A stretch of DNA of 64,000 bases, from contig NZ_JAIGNO010000004.1 of the NCBI RefSeq assembly GCF_019711515.1, positions 248,001 through 312,000 on the forward strand, given 5' to 3'. Shown here one piece after another: positions 8,316 to 19,724 of this stretch. How positions within the stretch are numbered: position 1 is the first letter of the stretch; every line of letters starts with the position of its first letter. The DNA comes from Qipengyuania qiaonensis. GTDB taxonomy: Bacteria; Pseudomonadota; Alphaproteobacteria; Sphingomonadales; Sphingomonadaceae. The translations under genes and the position numbers were made by a program. The notes beneath the pieces are model-generated. The model saw nothing but the letters and a program-made list of their open reading frames with translations. It searched no databases and was not told where the DNA came from.

Positions 8316-8543
8316 ATGAACGCAACGCTCAAGATCACCCGGATCGGCAATTCCGCCGGAATCGTCCTGCCCAAGGAGGTGCTGGCGCAGCTCAACGCGC
8401 AGATCGGCGAAACGCTGTCGGTCGTCACGACCCCGCGCGGCATCGAGCTGTCCGCGGCGGAGCCGGATTTCGAAGAACAGATGGCGGCGGCCCGCGAGGT
8501 GATGGCGCGCCGCAAGCGGGCCTTGCGCGAACTCGCCAAATAG
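8316..8543 (+). CDS. AbrB/MazE-type antitoxin
   Basis: A 75-residue protein starting MNATLKITRIGNSAGIVLPK, the swapped-hairpin DNA-binding domain of the AbrB/MazE/SpoVT family. The C-terminal half (EQMAAAREVMARRKR) is a charged helix that would bind and neutralise the toxin. I start it at 8316 because an upstream in-frame ATG (8298) lies inside the promoter. It is expected to repress its own promoter. It ends two bases before the toxin start. Confidence in the family is high. Confidence 0.88.
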   Translation: MNATLKITRIGNSAGIVLPKEVLAQLNAQIGETLSVVTTPRGIELSAAEPDFEEQMAAAREVMARRKRALRELAK

Positions 8544-8545
8544 CA

Positions 8546-8935
8546 GTGCCGAAGAACCGGGTCTGGCTTCCCACCGAAGTGGCGCTCGCGGCGCATGTCG
8601 AACAACTGGCCGAGCATGGCGGTCCGGCCGGGGTGCGCGATGCCGGGGCGCTCGACAGCGCCATGATGCGACCGCGCAACCTGGCGCTCTATGGCGATCC
8701 GGACATGGCGGCGCTCGCCGCAGCCTATGGCTTCGGCATCGCGCGCAACCACCCGTTCGTCGATGGCAACAAACGCACTGCGGCGGTGGTCATGGAAACT
8801 TTCCTCGTCCTCAACGGCTGCACTCTCGCGGCCAGCGATGCGGAGCTGGTCGTGGCGGTTCAGGCCCTCGCGGCGGGAGAGCTTGCGGAAGACGAACTGG
8901 CCGATTGGCTGCGCCAGCATCTCGGCGGTACTTGA
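8546..8935 (+). CDS. Doc-type (Fic fold) toxin, death-on-curing family
   Basis: 129 residues with a GTG start. The motif HPFVDGNKRT (about residues 69-78) is the Doc form of the Fic signature, with Lys where AMP-transferring Fic proteins have Gly. Doc of phage P1 phosphorylates EF-Tu and stops translation; a similar action here is inference. The two-base gap after the antitoxin gene is typical of a coupled pair. Pairing of an AbrB-type antitoxin with a Doc toxin is known in alphaproteobacteria; P1 uses Phd instead. Confidence 0.9.
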   Translation: MPKNRVWLPTEVALAAHVEQLAEHGGPAGVRDAGALDSAMMRPRNLALYGDPDMAALAAAYGFGIARNHPFVDGNKRTAAVVMETFLVLNGCTLAASDAELVVAVQALAAGELAEDELADWLRQHLGGT

Positions 8936-9177
8936 CTGGCGCGCGCCATGCGCCTACGTGCGCGCCCATCCGGTGTTGGAACCGCCTCGCGTGATTCCCA
9001 CATCGGGCAGATAGAGCTGAACATTGCCGGTCATGTCCCGGGGCTCCCTTTTACGGCGGGCCCTTTTCTATTGCAGCGGACTTCACTCTTTTGGTGAAAT
9101 TCGCTGGGGGCAGCCGTCAAAGTAACCCGGTGGCCGTGTGGGCCGTGGGTGGAGTGTTCAAGCTCGCCAGAGTGCAG

Positions 9178-9250
9178 CCCCGGACGTGATCCGGGGTCTC
9201 GTGCCACAGGCGCAACGCGTGTGGACAGCGATCCCGGCTTTCGCTGGGAT
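9178..9250. repeat. REP-like cluster of three hairpins upstream of rpsL
   Basis: Three inverted repeats follow each other: CCCCGGA/TCCGGGG (9178-9196), CCACA/TGTGG (9204-9224) and ATCCCGGC/GCTGGGAT with a TTTC loop (9231-9250). This is the look of a dispersed intergenic palindrome. It lies in the 388-bp gap 8936-9323 between the toxin gene and rpsL. The rest of the gap holds a weak promoter candidate (TTGCAG near 9073) and nothing else that I can support. Confidence 0.6.
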
Positions 9251-9323
9251 GTCGGCGAGCAGCAAACCCTTCATTCCGATACCCGCTAGTCGTCACCGAC
9301 CCACGGTGAAGAGAAAGATATCT

Positions 9324-9695
9324 ATGCCGACGATCAACCAGCTGGTCCGCAAGGGCCGCGTTCCGCAGAAGGCCAAGAGCAAGGTCCCTGCGATGGAGCA
9401 GAACCCGCAGAAGCGCGGCGTCTGCACCCGCGTCTATACGACGACCCCGAAGAAGCCGAACTCGGCGCTGCGCAAGGTGGCCAAGGTCCGCCTGACCAAC
9501 CAGCGCGAAGTCATCTCCTACATCCCGGGCGAAGGCCACAATCTGCAGGAACACAGCGTCGTGCTGATCCGCGGCGGCCGTGTGCGCGACCTTCCCGGCG
9601 TGCGCTACCACGTGCTTCGCGGCGTGCTCGACACGCAGGGTGTGAAGGACCGCAAGCAGAGCCGTTCGAAATACGGGGCCAAGCGTCCGAAGTGA
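9324..9695 (+). CDS. rpsL: 30S ribosomal protein S12
   Basis: A 123-residue decoding-centre protein beginning [12 protein letters not shown], first gene of the str operon. The conserved [13 protein letters not shown] loop is intact with Lys43. The second decoding loop reads [10 protein letters not shown], so position 88 is Arg where Escherichia coli has Lys; that change gives streptomycin resistance in other bacteria (see findings). The start is fixed by homology; GAAGAGAAAG lies upstream. The next gene, rpsG, is 159 bp downstream across two hairpins. Confidence 0.98.
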   Translation: MPTINQLVRKGRVPQKAKSKVPAMEQNPQKRGVCTRVYTTTPKKPNSALRKVAKVRLTNQREVISYIPGEGHNLQEHSVVLIRGGRVRDLPGVRYHVLRGVLDTQGVKDRKQSRSKYGAKRPK

Positions 9696-9722
9696 TCGGT
9701 CCGGGGGACCGGTCATCCTCAA

Positions 9723-9813
9723 AAAATCGCTTCAGGCGATTTTGTCGGGGATCCAGTCCCAAGGCTTTTTAGGAATTTACCGGCCGCCCATGGATCCCCG
9801 CCTGCGCGGGGAT
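9723..9813. repeat. Two perfect hairpins between rpsL and rpsG
   Basis: AAAATCGC-TTCAG-GCGATTTT at 9723-9743 and ATCCCCGC-CTGC-GCGGGGAT at 9794-9813 are both perfect eight-base-pair stems. The second matches the widespread GCGGGGATGACG type of intergenic repeat. The first has only a short T run, so read-through into rpsG is likely; it may act as partial attenuation or as an RNA-stability element. Confidence 0.65.
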
Positions 9814-9854
9814 GACGAAATCGGGAAGGGCCGGACAAGAGAAGGAATTGCGAC

Positions 9855-10325
9855 ATGAGTCGTCGTCGTCGTCCCGAGAAGCGGGAAATCCTGCCCGATC
9901 CCAAGTTCGGTGATCAGGTCCTGTCGAAGTTCATGAACAACCTCATGTATGACGGCAAGAAAGCCGTTGCCGAAGGTATCGTCTACACCGCGCTCGACGT
10001 GGTGGAAGCCAAGGCCAAGACCAATCCGGTCGAGCTGTTCCATGCCGCGCTCGACAACATCAAGCCGCAGGTCGAAGTGCGCAGCCGCCGCGTCGGCGGT
10101 GCGACCTACCAGGTCCCGGTCGAAGTGCGCCCCGAGCGCGCCCAGGCGCTGGCCATCCGCTGGCTGATCACCGCCGCGCGCGGTCGTCCGGAAACCACCA
10201 TGTCGGCCCGCCTCTCGGGCGAGCTGATGGATGCGGCCAACAACCGCGGCAATGCCGTCAAGAAGCGCGAAGACACGCACCGCATGGCGGACGCCAACCG
10301 CGCCTTCTCGCACTACCGCTGGTAG
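9855..10325 (+). CDS. rpsG: 30S ribosomal protein S7
   Basis: 156 residues, the normal length, beginning [15 protein letters not shown]. It nucleates assembly of the 30S head by binding 16S rRNA and lines the exit site. The middle has the conserved [19 protein letters not shown] segment and the C-terminal [17 protein letters not shown] tail. AGAAGGAATT lies before the ATG. It is second in the str operon, before fusA. Confidence 0.98.
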   Translation: MSRRRRPEKREILPDPKFGDQVLSKFMNNLMYDGKKAVAEGIVYTALDVVEAKAKTNPVELFHAALDNIKPQVEVRSRRVGGATYQVPVEVRPERAQALAIRWLITAARGRPETTMSARLSGELMDAANNRGNAVKKREDTHRMADANRAFSHYRW

Positions 10326-10443
10326 GGCGCCCCGCTTGCAGGACCGGGGGAGGGGGTTTCCTACTCCCGCGGTCTTCAAGTGGTCACATTATTACCCATA
10401 TGGGGCGGGCTTCCTGCCAACCCCGAAACCCGAGGAAATCCAC

Positions 10444-12537
<2,094 letters not shown>

Positions 12538-12557
12538 GCCAGCTTTGAGGTCTAGGG

Positions 12558-12583
12558 GCGGCGCCTGATTCAGCGGGCGCCGC
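12558..12583 (+). other. Hairpin between fusA and tuf
   Basis: GCGGCGCC-TGATTCAGCG-GGCGCCGC is a perfect eight-base-pair GC stem with no T tract. It sits 47 bases before the tuf start. Without a T run it is more likely an RNA-processing or stability element than a terminator. Confidence 0.55.
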
Positions 12584-12629
12584 ATCCTCCCCGCAGAAAT
12601 CCCAATTTTAAGACAGAGGTTATTTCAAA

Positions 12630-13805
12630 ATGGCGAAGGAAAAGTTCGAGCGTAACAAGCCGCACGTCAATGTCGGCACCATCGGTCACGTCGACCACGG
12701 CAAGACCACGCTGACCGCGGCGATCACCAAGGTTCAGGGCGCAGCCGTCGATTTCGCAAACATCGACAAGGCTCCGGAAGAGCGTGAGCGCGGCATCACC
12801 ATCTCGACCGCGCACGTCGAATACGAAACCGACAACCGTCACTATGCGCACGTCGACTGCCCGGGCCACGCCGACTACGTGAAGAACATGATCACCGGTG
12901 CCGCTCAGATGGACGGCGCGATCCTGGTCGTGAACGCCGCCGACGGCCCGATGCCGCAGACCCGTGAACACATCCTGCTTGCACGCCAGGTCGGCGTTCC
13001 GCAGCTGGTCGTGTACATGAACAAGGTCGATCAGGTCGACGACGAGGAAATCCTCGAACTCGTCGAACTGGAAGTTCGCGAACTGCTGAGCTCGTACGAC
13101 TTCGATGGCGACAACATTCCGATCATCAAGGGTTCGGCTCTGGCCGCTCTCGAAGGTCGCGATCCGGAAATCGGCGAAAACTCGATCAAGGAGCTTATGG
13201 CTGCCGTTGACGAGTACATTCCGACCCCGGACCGTCCGGTCGACAAGCCGTTCCTCATGCCGATCGAAGACGTGTTCTCGATCTCGGGTCGCGGTACGGT
13301 CGTCACCGGTCGTGTCGAAACCGGCATTGTGAACGTTGGCGACGAAGTCGAAATCGTCGGTATCAAGGACACCGCCAAGACCACCGTCACGGGTGTCGAA
13401 ATGTTCCGCAAGCTGCTCGATCGCGGTGAAGCCGGCGACAATATCGGTGCCCTGATCCGCGGTGTCGGCCGTGAAGACGTCGAGCGTGGCCAGGTACTGG
13501 CGAAGCCGGGTTCGGTTACGCCGCACACCGAATTCAGTGCCGAAGTCTACGTCCTGTCGAAGGACGAAGGCGGCCGTCACACGCCGTTCTTTGCCAACTA
13601 CCGTCCGCAGTTCTACTTCCGCACCACCGACGTGACCGGCGAAGTGATCCTTCCCGAAGGCACCGAAATGGTGATGCCGGGCGACAACGTGACCATCTCG
13701 GTCAAGCTGATTGCGCCGATCGCTATGGACGAAGGTCTGCGTTTCGCGATCCGCGAAGGTGGCCGCACCGTCGGCTCGGGCGTTGTGAGCTCGATCACCA
13801 AGTAA
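12630..13805 (+). CDS. tuf: Elongation factor Tu (shortened before switch I)
   Basis: GTPase that carries aminoacyl-tRNA to the ribosome. [17 protein letters not shown] and NKVDQVDD mark the G domain, followed by normal domains II and III ending [11 protein letters not shown]. It has 391 residues. Between AIT and APEE it reads [14 protein letters not shown], five residues shorter than the E. coli protein in the helix leading to switch I; the rest is standard. AGAGGT lies before the start. A terminator follows directly, closing the str operon. No second tuf copy is in the window. Confidence 0.97.
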   Translation: MAKEKFERNKPHVNVGTIGHVDHGKTTLTAAITKVQGAAVDFANIDKAPEERERGITISTAHVEYETDNRHYAHVDCPGHADYVKNMITGAAQMDGAILVVNAADGPMPQTREHILLARQVGVPQLVVYMNKVDQVDDEEILELVELEVRELLSSYDFDGDNIPIIKGSALAALEGRDPEIGENSIKELMAAVDEYIPTPDRPVDKPFLMPIEDVFSISGRGTVVTGRVETGIVNVGDEVEIVGIKDTAKTTVTGVEMFRKLLDRGEAGDNIGALIRGVGREDVERGQVLAKPGSVTPHTEFSAEVYVLSKDEGGRHTPFFANYRPQFYFRTTDVTGEVILPEGTEMVMPGDNVTISVKLIAPIAMDEGLRFAIREGGRTVGSGVVSSITK

Positions 13806-13831
13806 GCGTCTTTTCGCGAACTGAAAACGTC

Positions 13832-13870
13832 GGCCCGCTCCTCTTCAAGAGGGGCGGGCCTTCGCTATTT
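13832..13870 (+). terminator. Intrinsic terminator after tuf
   Basis: Stem GGCCCGCTCCTCTT / AAGAGGGGCGGGCC (13832-13860), fourteen base pairs with one mismatch and a two-base loop, followed by TTCGCTATTT. It ends the str operon and separates it from the S10 promoter about 80 bp further on. Confidence 0.85.
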
Positions 13871-13947
13871 ATGAGGGCACCAGACCGGGCTGTCGCGCTG
13901 TTTACCTTGTCATATTCCGTCATACTAAACTTGCCGGAATTGAGGGG

Positions 13948-13976
13948 TTGCCAGATTCGACTCTCACCCGTATATG
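13948..13976 (+). promoter_or_regulatory. Promoter of the S10 operon
   Basis: TTGCCA (13948-13953), exactly 17 bp, then TATATG (13971-13976). Transcription would begin near 13983, giving a leader of about 137 bases before rpsJ. It lies in the 314-bp gap after tuf. Confidence 0.7.
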
Positions 13977-14049
13977 CGCGCCCACAGACGGGGATTCGTC
14001 CTCGAACATAACGAATTCATGAAAGGTCGCCCGTTCCGGGAAACCGGTA

Positions 14050-14074
14050 CCAGCGGGGCTGGCCTTTCTTTTTT
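14050..14074 (+). promoter_or_regulatory. Terminator-like hairpin in the S10 leader (possible attenuator)
   Basis: CCAGC-GGG-GCTGG followed by CCTTTCTTTTTT forms a short intrinsic terminator inside the transcribed leader, 46 bases before rpsJ. In E. coli the S10 leader is attenuated by L4; a similar arrangement here is inference. L4 (rplD) is the third gene of this operon. Confidence 0.5.
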
Positions 14075-14119
14075 GTGGATCGGAAACGGTCCATTGGCTC
14101 TTTCGCATCGGTGTAGGTA

Positions 14120-14431
14120 ATGGAAGCTCAGAATATCCGCATTCGCCTCAAGGCGTTCGACCATCGCGTTCTCGACCAGGCAACTGGTGAAATCGCAGAC
14201 ACCGCGCGTCGTACGGGTGCACTTATTCGCGGCCCCATTCCCATGCCGACGCGTATCGAGAAGTTCACCGTGAACCGCGGCCCGCACATCGACAAGAAGT
14301 CGCGCGAGCAGTTCGAGGTGCGCACCTACAAGCGGCTGCTCGACATCGTGCAGCCCAACGCCCAGACCGTCGACGCGCTGATGAAGCTCGACCTTGCTGC
14401 GGGTGTGAACGTGGAAATCAAGCTCGCCTAA
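14120..14431 (+). CDS. rpsJ: 30S ribosomal protein S10
   Basis: 103 residues beginning [19 protein letters not shown], the standard length. It is part of the 30S head and, in other bacteria, the NusE partner of NusB in antitermination. GTGTAGGTA lies before the ATG. First gene of the S10 operon; it is followed by an unusually long 259-bp gap to rplC that contains a CCGGATC/GATCCGG hairpin (about 14542) and no gene. Confidence 0.98.
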   Translation: MEAQNIRIRLKAFDHRVLDQATGEIADTARRTGALIRGPIPMPTRIEKFTVNRGPHIDKKSREQFEVRTYKRLLDIVQPNAQTVDALMKLDLAAGVNVEIKLA

Positions 14432-14690
14432 TCCGCGACCACGTTTCAGTCCTCCTGCCGGACTCTAAAGCGGGCAGGGAAGTTAAGGGGCGCTCGATAG
14501 CCCCGCCGGATCGCAAGATCAGGCAAGACATCGGGATACCGCCGGATCTGATCCGGGTCTGCGTCCCCCGTCTCGCTGCCAAGGCTTTGCAAAGCTGCGG
14601 TGGCACTCAGCCCGGACGGGGCGACGCATCACAAAATGGGCTGGCAAGCACCTCGGATGGGCCGGGGTGCCTCTGTTTAGGAGTTTTACG

Positions 14691-15557
14691 ATGCGCACTG
14701 GCGTTATCGCAAAGAAAGTCGGGATGACCCGCCTCTTCCAGGAGGACGGTCGGCACGTGCCGGTCACCGTTCTTGCGCTGGAAAATTGCCAGGTCACCGC
14801 TCACCGTACGGAAGATCGCGATGGGTACTTCGCGGTCCAGGTCGGGTCGGGCGAGGCCAAGCAGAAGAACGTGAACAAACCGCAGCGTGAAGCCTTCGCC
14901 AAGGCCGAAGTTCCGCTGAAGATGAAGGTCGCCGAATTCCGCGTCGACACCCAGGAGGCCCTGCTTCCCGTCGGTGCCCGCATTTCGGCCGAGCACTTCA
15001 TTGCCGGCCAGAAGGTCGACATCACCGGTCACACCCAGGGTAAAGGCTTTGCCGGTGCCATGAAGCGTTGGGGCTTCGGCGGCCTTCGTGCCACCCACGG
15101 TGTTTCGCTCTCGCACCGTTCGCACGGTTCGACGGGTAACCGCCAGGATCCGGGCCGCGTGTTCAAGGGCAAGAAGATGGCCGGCCATATGGGCGATCGT
15201 CAGCGCACCCAGCAGAACCTCGAGATCGTCCGTACTGATGCCGATCGCGGACTGCTTTTCGTCAAGGGCTCCGTCCCGGGTGCGAAGAACGGCTGGCTGC
15301 TGGTCAAGGACGCCGTCAAGATCGACCATGCCGAACTGCCGTTCCCGGGTGTGATGTATCGCAACCGCGAAGAGTTCGAGCATCAGGAAGCTGATGCAGG
15401 TCTGGTCGAGAGCGCAGCCGAGCACGAAGTCGGCACGGAAATTTCCGCCGAACAGCAGGAAAAGCTGCTGAAGGAGCAGGAAGCCGGTGTCGAAACCGAA
15501 ACCACCACCGATACGCCCGCAGCCGACACTGGCTCGGACGAGAACAAGGAGGGCTGA
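14691..15557 (+). CDS. rplC: 50S ribosomal protein L3 with acidic C-terminal tail
   Basis: 288 residues. The first 225 or so are ordinary L3, with the [20 protein letters not shown] loop near the peptidyl-transferase centre. After that comes a tail of about 60 residues rich in Glu, Ala and Thr (for example [17 protein letters not shown]), which E. coli L3 (209 residues) lacks and which is probably disordered. The start at 14691 is preceded by TAGGAG. The neighbouring rplD begins three bases after the stop. Confidence 0.97.
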   Translation: MRTGVIAKKVGMTRLFQEDGRHVPVTVLALENCQVTAHRTEDRDGYFAVQVGSGEAKQKNVNKPQREAFAKAEVPLKMKVAEFRVDTQEALLPVGARISAEHFIAGQKVDITGHTQGKGFAGAMKRWGFGGLRATHGVSLSHRSHGSTGNRQDPGRVFKGKKMAGHMGDRQRTQQNLEIVRTDADRGLLFVKGSVPGAKNGWLLVKDAVKIDHAELPFPGVMYRNREEFEHQEADAGLVESAAEHEVGTEISAEQQEKLLKEQEAGVETETTTDTPAADTGSDENKEG

Positions 15558-15560
15558 TCC

Positions 15561-16184
15561 GTGAAGGTGAAGGTCCAGAAAATCGACGGCAAGGCGTCGG
15601 GCGACATCGAGCTGAACGATGACGTGTTCGGGGTCGAGCCACGCGCCGACATCCTGCATCGCGTTGTCACCTGGCAGCTCGAGAACCGCCGCGGCACTGC
15701 CCGGCCGACGCGCGAGCGTTCGGACGTTGCTCGCACCGGCAAGAAGTGGGGTCGCCAGAAGGGCGGCGGCACGGCTCGTCACGGCGACCGTGGCGCTCCG
15801 ATCTTCATCGGTGGCGGCAAGGCCCATGGTGCGCGCAAGCGTGATTTCGAGCAGTCGCTGAACAAGAAGGTTCGCGCTCTTGGTCTCAAGATGGCCCTGT
15901 CGACCAAGGCGAAAGACGGTCTTGTGATCGTCGACAGCCTAGAGCTCAAGGACGCCAAGACGAAGGCTCTTGTCGCAACCTTCGGCAAGAACGGTTGGAG
16001 CGGCAAGGTCCTCGTGATCGATGGCGAAAGCGTCAATGACGGTTTCAGCAAGGCTGCTCGCAACATCCCCGGCGTCAACGTGCTGCCGGCCGTGGGTGCC
16101 AACGTCTACGACATCCTGAAGCACGACACGCTGGTCCTCACCAAGGACGCGGTCGAAAAGCTGGAGGCCCGTTTCAATGGCTAA
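15561..16184 (+). CDS. rplD: 50S ribosomal protein L4
   Basis: 207 residues with a GTG start, preceded by AAGGAGGG inside the end of rplC. It lines the peptide exit tunnel; the extended loop [17 protein letters not shown] is present. In enterobacteria it also represses its own operon, which may matter for the leader hairpin upstream of rpsJ. It overlaps rplW by eight bases. Confidence 0.97.
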   Translation: MKVKVQKIDGKASGDIELNDDVFGVEPRADILHRVVTWQLENRRGTARPTRERSDVARTGKKWGRQKGGGTARHGDRGAPIFIGGGKAHGARKRDFEQSLNKKVRALGLKMALSTKAKDGLVIVDSLELKDAKTKALVATFGKNGWSGKVLVIDGESVNDGFSKAARNIPGVNVLPAVGANVYDILKHDTLVLTKDAVEKLEARFNG

Positions 16185-16488
16185 GAAGCAGGAAGTTGAA
16201 GCACGTCACTACGACGTCGTGCTCGCGCCGCACATTACCGAGAAGGCTACCCTGGCGTCGGAACACAACGCCGTGGTCTTCAAGGTCGCGAACACCGCCA
16301 CCAAGCCGCAGATCAAGGAAGCGATCGAGGCCATCTTCGGTGCGACCGTTGCGAACGTGAATACCGTTGTCGTTAAAGGCAAGACGAAGCGCTGGAAGGG
16401 CAAGCCCTACAAGCGCACCGACATGAAGAAGGCGATCGTGACGCTTACTGCCGACAGTAAGCCCATCGACGTCACCAGCGGTATCTGA
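16177..16488 (+). CDS. rplW: 50S ribosomal protein L23
   Basis: 103 residues, with the APHITEKAT and [15 protein letters not shown] segments typical of L23. It sits at the tunnel exit and docks trigger factor and the signal recognition particle. Its start lies inside the end of rplD, so translation is coupled. Standard position in the S10 operon. Confidence 0.97.
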   Translation: MAKKQEVEARHYDVVLAPHITEKATLASEHNAVVFKVANTATKPQIKEAIEAIFGATVANVNTVVVKGKTKRWKGKPYKRTDMKKAIVTLTADSKPIDVTSGI

Positions 16489-16501
16489 GGGCAGATATAA
16501 A

Positions 16502-17338
16502 ATGGCACTCAAGAACTACAAACCCACGAGTCCGGGCCGTCGCGGCCTAATCCTCGTCGACAAATCGGGCCTCTACAAGGGCAAGCCGGTCAAGTCGCTT
16601 GTCGAAGGCAAGCGCAAGACCGGTGGCCGTAACAACAAGGGTCATGTCACCTCGCGCGGCATGGCTGGCGGCCACAAGCAGAAATACCGCTATGTCGACT
16701 TCAAGCGTCGCAAATGGGACGTCGAAGGTACTGTCGAGCGGCTCGAATACGACCCGAACCGCACGGCGTTCATCGCGCTGGTGAAGTACGAAGACGGCGA
16801 GCTGGCCTACATCCTCGCGCCGCAGCGTCTTGCTGTCGGCGACAAGGTCATCGCTGGCGAGAAGTGCGACACCAAGCCCGGCAATGCCATGCTGCTTGGC
16901 CAGATGCCGGTCGGGACGATCTGCCACAACGTGGAGATGAAGCCGGGCAAGGGCGGCCAGATCGCCCGCGCCGCAGGCTCCTATGTCCAACTGGTCGGCC
17001 GTGACCGCGGCATGGTCATCGTGCGCCTCAACAGCGGCGAGCAGCGTTATCTGCGCGCCGACTGCATGGGCACCGTCGGTGCCGTGTCGAACCCGGACAA
17101 CCAGAACCAGAACCTGGGCAAGGCCGGCCGTCGTCGCTGGATGGGCATCAAGCCGCTCACCCGTGGTGTCGCCAAGAACCCGGTCGACCACCCGCATGGT
17201 GGTGGTGAAGGCCGCACCAGCGGTGGCCGTCACCCGGTCACTCCGTGGGGCAAGCCGACCAAGGGCGCCCGGACCCGCAACAACAAGCAGACGGACAAGA
17301 TGATCATCCGTTCGCGCCACGCGAAGAAGAAGAGGTAA
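16502..17338 (+). CDS. rplB: 50S ribosomal protein L2
   Basis: 278 residues beginning [15 protein letters not shown]. It is needed for subunit joining and peptidyl-transfer. The conserved [13 protein letters not shown] segment with the functional His is intact, as is the C-terminal basic tail ending RSRHAKKKR. Thirteen bases after rplW and six before rpsS, in the usual order. Confidence 0.98.
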   Translation: MALKNYKPTSPGRRGLILVDKSGLYKGKPVKSLVEGKRKTGGRNNKGHVTSRGMAGGHKQKYRYVDFKRRKWDVEGTVERLEYDPNRTAFIALVKYEDGELAYILAPQRLAVGDKVIAGEKCDTKPGNAMLLGQMPVGTICHNVEMKPGKGGQIARAAGSYVQLVGRDRGMVIVRLNSGEQRYLRADCMGTVGAVSNPDNQNQNLGKAGRRRWMGIKPLTRGVAKNPVDHPHGGGEGRTSGGRHPVTPWGKPTKGARTRNNKQTDKMIIRSRHAKKKR

Positions 17339-17344
17339 TCCGAC

Positions 17345-17620
17345 ATGGCTCGTTCCGTCTGGAAAGGTCCGTTCGTCGAGCTCAGCCTTCTCAAGAAGGC
17401 AGAGACCGCCCAGGACGCCGGTGGCGCCAAGCCGATCAAGACCTGGTCGCGCCGTTCCACCATCCTGCCGCAGTTCGTTGGTCTGACGTTCAACGTCTAC
17501 AACGGTCACAAGTTCATCCCGGTCTCCGTTTCGGAAGAGATGGTCGGCCACAAGCTCGGCGAATTCGCTCCCACGCGGACCTTCCCGGGTCACGCCGCCG
17601 ACAAGAAGGGTAAGCGCTGA
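17345..17620 (+). CDS. rpsS: 30S ribosomal protein S19
   Basis: 91 residues beginning [12 protein letters not shown], with [13 protein letters not shown] near the end, all standard. It forms a complex with S13 at the top of the 30S head. Its TGA overlaps the ATG of rplV (ATGA-type junction at 17620). Confidence 0.98.
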   Translation: MARSVWKGPFVELSLLKKAETAQDAGGAKPIKTWSRRSTILPQFVGLTFNVYNGHKFIPVSVSEEMVGHKLGEFAPTRTFPGHAADKKGKR

Positions 17621-17997
17621 TGAGCAAGCAGAAGGCACCCCGTCGCGTAGCCGACAACGAGGCGCTGGCCGTCGGGACCACGATCCGTGGTTCGGCGCAG
17701 AAGCTCAACCTCGTCGCCGGCCTGATCCGCGGCAAGAAGGCCGAAGAGGCCATGAACATCCTCGCTTTCTCGAAGAAGGCGATGGCGCGTGACGCCAGCA
17801 AGGTTCTCGCTTCGGCGATCGCCAATGCGGAAAACAACCACAACCTCGATGTCGACGCACTGGTCGTTGCCGAGGCTTCGGTGGGCAAGTCGATCACGAT
17901 GAAGCGGTTCCACACCCGTGGCCGCGGAAAGTCGACGCGCATCCTGAAGCCGTTCAGCCGCCTGCGCATCGTCGTCCGCGAGCAGGAAGAGGCGTAA
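17620..17997 (+). CDS. rplV: 50S ribosomal protein L22
   Basis: 125 residues; the extended tunnel loop appears as [13 protein letters not shown] and the globular part has [13 protein letters not shown]. It lines the nascent-peptide tunnel, near the macrolide site. Start overlaps the rpsS stop by one base; rpsC begins one base after its stop. Confidence 0.97.
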   Translation: MSKQKAPRRVADNEALAVGTTIRGSAQKLNLVAGLIRGKKAEEAMNILAFSKKAMARDASKVLASAIANAENNHNLDVDALVVAEASVGKSITMKRFHTRGRGKSTRILKPFSRLRIVVREQEEA

Positions 17998-17998
17998 G

Positions 17999-18694
17999 AT
18001 GGGCCACAAGAGCAACCCGATCGGTCTGCGCCTGCAGATCAACCGCACCTGGGACAGCCGCTGGTACGCTGAAGGGCGCGACTACGCCAAGCTGCTCAGC
18101 GAAGACGTCGAAATCCGCAAGTATATCGTCGATACGCTGCCGCAGGCCGCGATCTCGAAGGTGGTGATCGAGCGTCCGGCCAAGCTGTGCCGTATCTCGA
18201 TCTACGCAGCCCGTCCCGGTGTGATCATCGGCAAGAAGGGTGCGGACATCGAGAAGCTGCGCGCCAAGCTGTCGAAGATGACCGAAAGCGAAGTGAAGCT
18301 GAACATCGTCGAGATCCGCAAACCGGAAATCGATGCCAAGCTCGTCGCCCAGGGTATCGCCGATCAGCTGATCCGCCGTGTCGCCTTCCGTCGTGCCATG
18401 AAGCGCGCGGTGCAGTCGGCTCTCCGCCTCGGTGCGGAAGGCATCAAGATCACCTGCGGCGGCCGTCTTGGCGGTGCCGAGATCGCCCGCGTCGAATGGT
18501 ATCGCGAAGGCCGCGTGCCGCTGCACACGCTGCGCGCCAACATCGACTACGCGGAAGCCGAAGCGCTCACCGCTTACGGGATCATCGGCATCAAGTGCTG
18601 GATCTTCAAGGGCGAGATCATGGCGCACGACCCGACCGCCCAGGACCGCCTCATGATGGAAGCCCAGACCTCTGGCGTCCGTCCGGCGCGCTGA
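17999..18694 (+). CDS. rpsC: 30S ribosomal protein S3
   Basis: 231 residues beginning [12 protein letters not shown]. The KH domain has the GXXG-type loop in [12 protein letters not shown]3 forms part of the mRNA entry pore with helicase activity. GAAGAGGCG lies before the ATG. Length and order are normal. Confidence 0.98.
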   Translation: MGHKSNPIGLRLQINRTWDSRWYAEGRDYAKLLSEDVEIRKYIVDTLPQAAISKVVIERPAKLCRISIYAARPGVIIGKKGADIEKLRAKLSKMTESEVKLNIVEIRKPEIDAKLVAQGIADQLIRRVAFRRAMKRAVQSALRLGAEGIKITCGGRLGGAEIARVEWYREGRVPLHTLRANIDYAEAEALTAYGIIGIKCWIFKGEIMAHDPTAQDRLMMEAQTSGVRPAR

Positions 18695-18715
18695 TTGCAG
18701 GATTAGGAAAGAACC

Positions 18716-19150
18716 ATGCTGCAACCGAAGAAAACCAAGTACCGCAAGGCGTTCAAGGGCAAGATCCATGGCAATGCCAAGGGCGGCACCACGCTGAACT
18801 TCGGGTCCTATGGCCTGAAGGCGATGGAACCGGAGCGGATCACCGCGCGCCAGATCGAAGCTGCGCGTCGTGCGATCACTCGCCATATCAAGCGTCAGGG
18901 CCGTCTCTGGATCCGCGTCTTCCCCGACGTGCCGGTGTCGAAGAAGCCTGCCGAAGTCCGTCAGGGTAAGGGCAAGGGTTCGATCGAATACTGGGCTGCG
19001 CGCGTGAAGCCGGGCCGTATCCTGTTCGAACTCGACGGCGTTGCCGGACCGCTGGCCGCCGAAGCGTTCGAGCGCGCAGCGATGAAGCTGCCGATCAAGA
19101 CCAAGGTCGTTGCCCGTCTGGGCGACACCTCGCACCTCGGAGGCGAATGA
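18716..19150 (+). CDS. rplP: 50S ribosomal protein L16
   Basis: 144 residues beginning [16 protein letters not shown]. It helps organise the A site of the 50S subunit. The conserved [14 protein letters not shown]-type region (here [14 protein letters not shown]) and [14 protein letters not shown] are present. AGGAAAG lies before the start. Its stop overlaps the rpmC start. Confidence 0.98.
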   Translation: MLQPKKTKYRKAFKGKIHGNAKGGTTLNFGSYGLKAMEPERITARQIEAARRAITRHIKRQGRLWIRVFPDVPVSKKPAEVRQGKGKGSIEYWAARVKPGRILFELDGVAGPLAAEAFERAAMKLPIKTKVVARLGDTSHLGGE

Positions 19151-19359
19151 TGGCCAAGACTGAAGACCTGCGCCAGAAGTCGGACGACCAGCTGGCCGAA
19201 GAGCTGACCACGCTGAAGCGCGAGCAGTTCAACCTCCGCTTCCAGGCGGCGACGAACCAGCTCGAGGCCCCGGCCCGCATCCGCGAGGTTCGCCGCACGA
19301 TCGCGAAGATCAAAACGCTGCAGGGCGAGCGTTCGCGCTCGGCCGAAGCGAAGGCTTAA
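19150..19359 (+). CDS. rpmC: 50S ribosomal protein L29
   Basis: 69 residues beginning [15 protein letters not shown], a two-helix hairpin protein near the tunnel exit. Two ATGs lie in tandem (19147 and 19150); the second gives the family's usual start and follows GGAGG. Overlaps the end of rplP. Confidence 0.94.
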   Translation: MAKTEDLRQKSDDQLAEELTTLKREQFNLRFQAATNQLEAPARIREVRRTIAKIKTLQGERSRSAEAKA

Positions 19360-19369
19360 GGAGTAGACC

Positions 19370-19660
19370 ATGCCCAAGCGTATTCTGATCGGGACCGTCA
19401 CCTCCGACAAGACCGACAAGACCGTTACCGTGCTCGTCGAACGTAAGGTGAAGCATCCCCTCTACGGAAAGATCATTCGCCGTTCGAAGAAGTACCATGC
19501 CCATGACGAGAAGAACGAGTTCACGCTCGGCGACGTCGTGCGCATCGAAGAAACCAAGCCGATTTCCAAGACCAAGACCTGGCAGGTGATCGATCGCGTT
19601 ACCGCAGGTGGCACGCAGGCTGTCGAGGCTGACCTCGAAGTCGAAGCCGCCGGTAACTGA
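19370..19660 (+). CDS. rpsQ: 30S ribosomal protein S17
   Basis: 96 residues beginning [21 protein letters not shown], an OB-fold primary rRNA binder of the 30S body. AAGGAGT lies before the ATG. The last 15 or so residues form an acidic extension. It is followed by a 64-bp gap with a GCCGGG/CCCGGC hairpin (about 19681-19699) before rplN. Confidence 0.97.
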   Translation: MPKRILIGTVTSDKTDKTVTVLVERKVKHPLYGKIIRRSKKYHAHDEKNEFTLGDVVRIEETKPISKTKTWQVIDRVTAGGTQAVEADLEVEAAGN

Positions 19661-19724
19661 GCAAGTTTGACGTAGGAACTGCCGGGCAATCGTCCCGGCA
19701 AGCCATTGAGAAGGAACCGGATCG

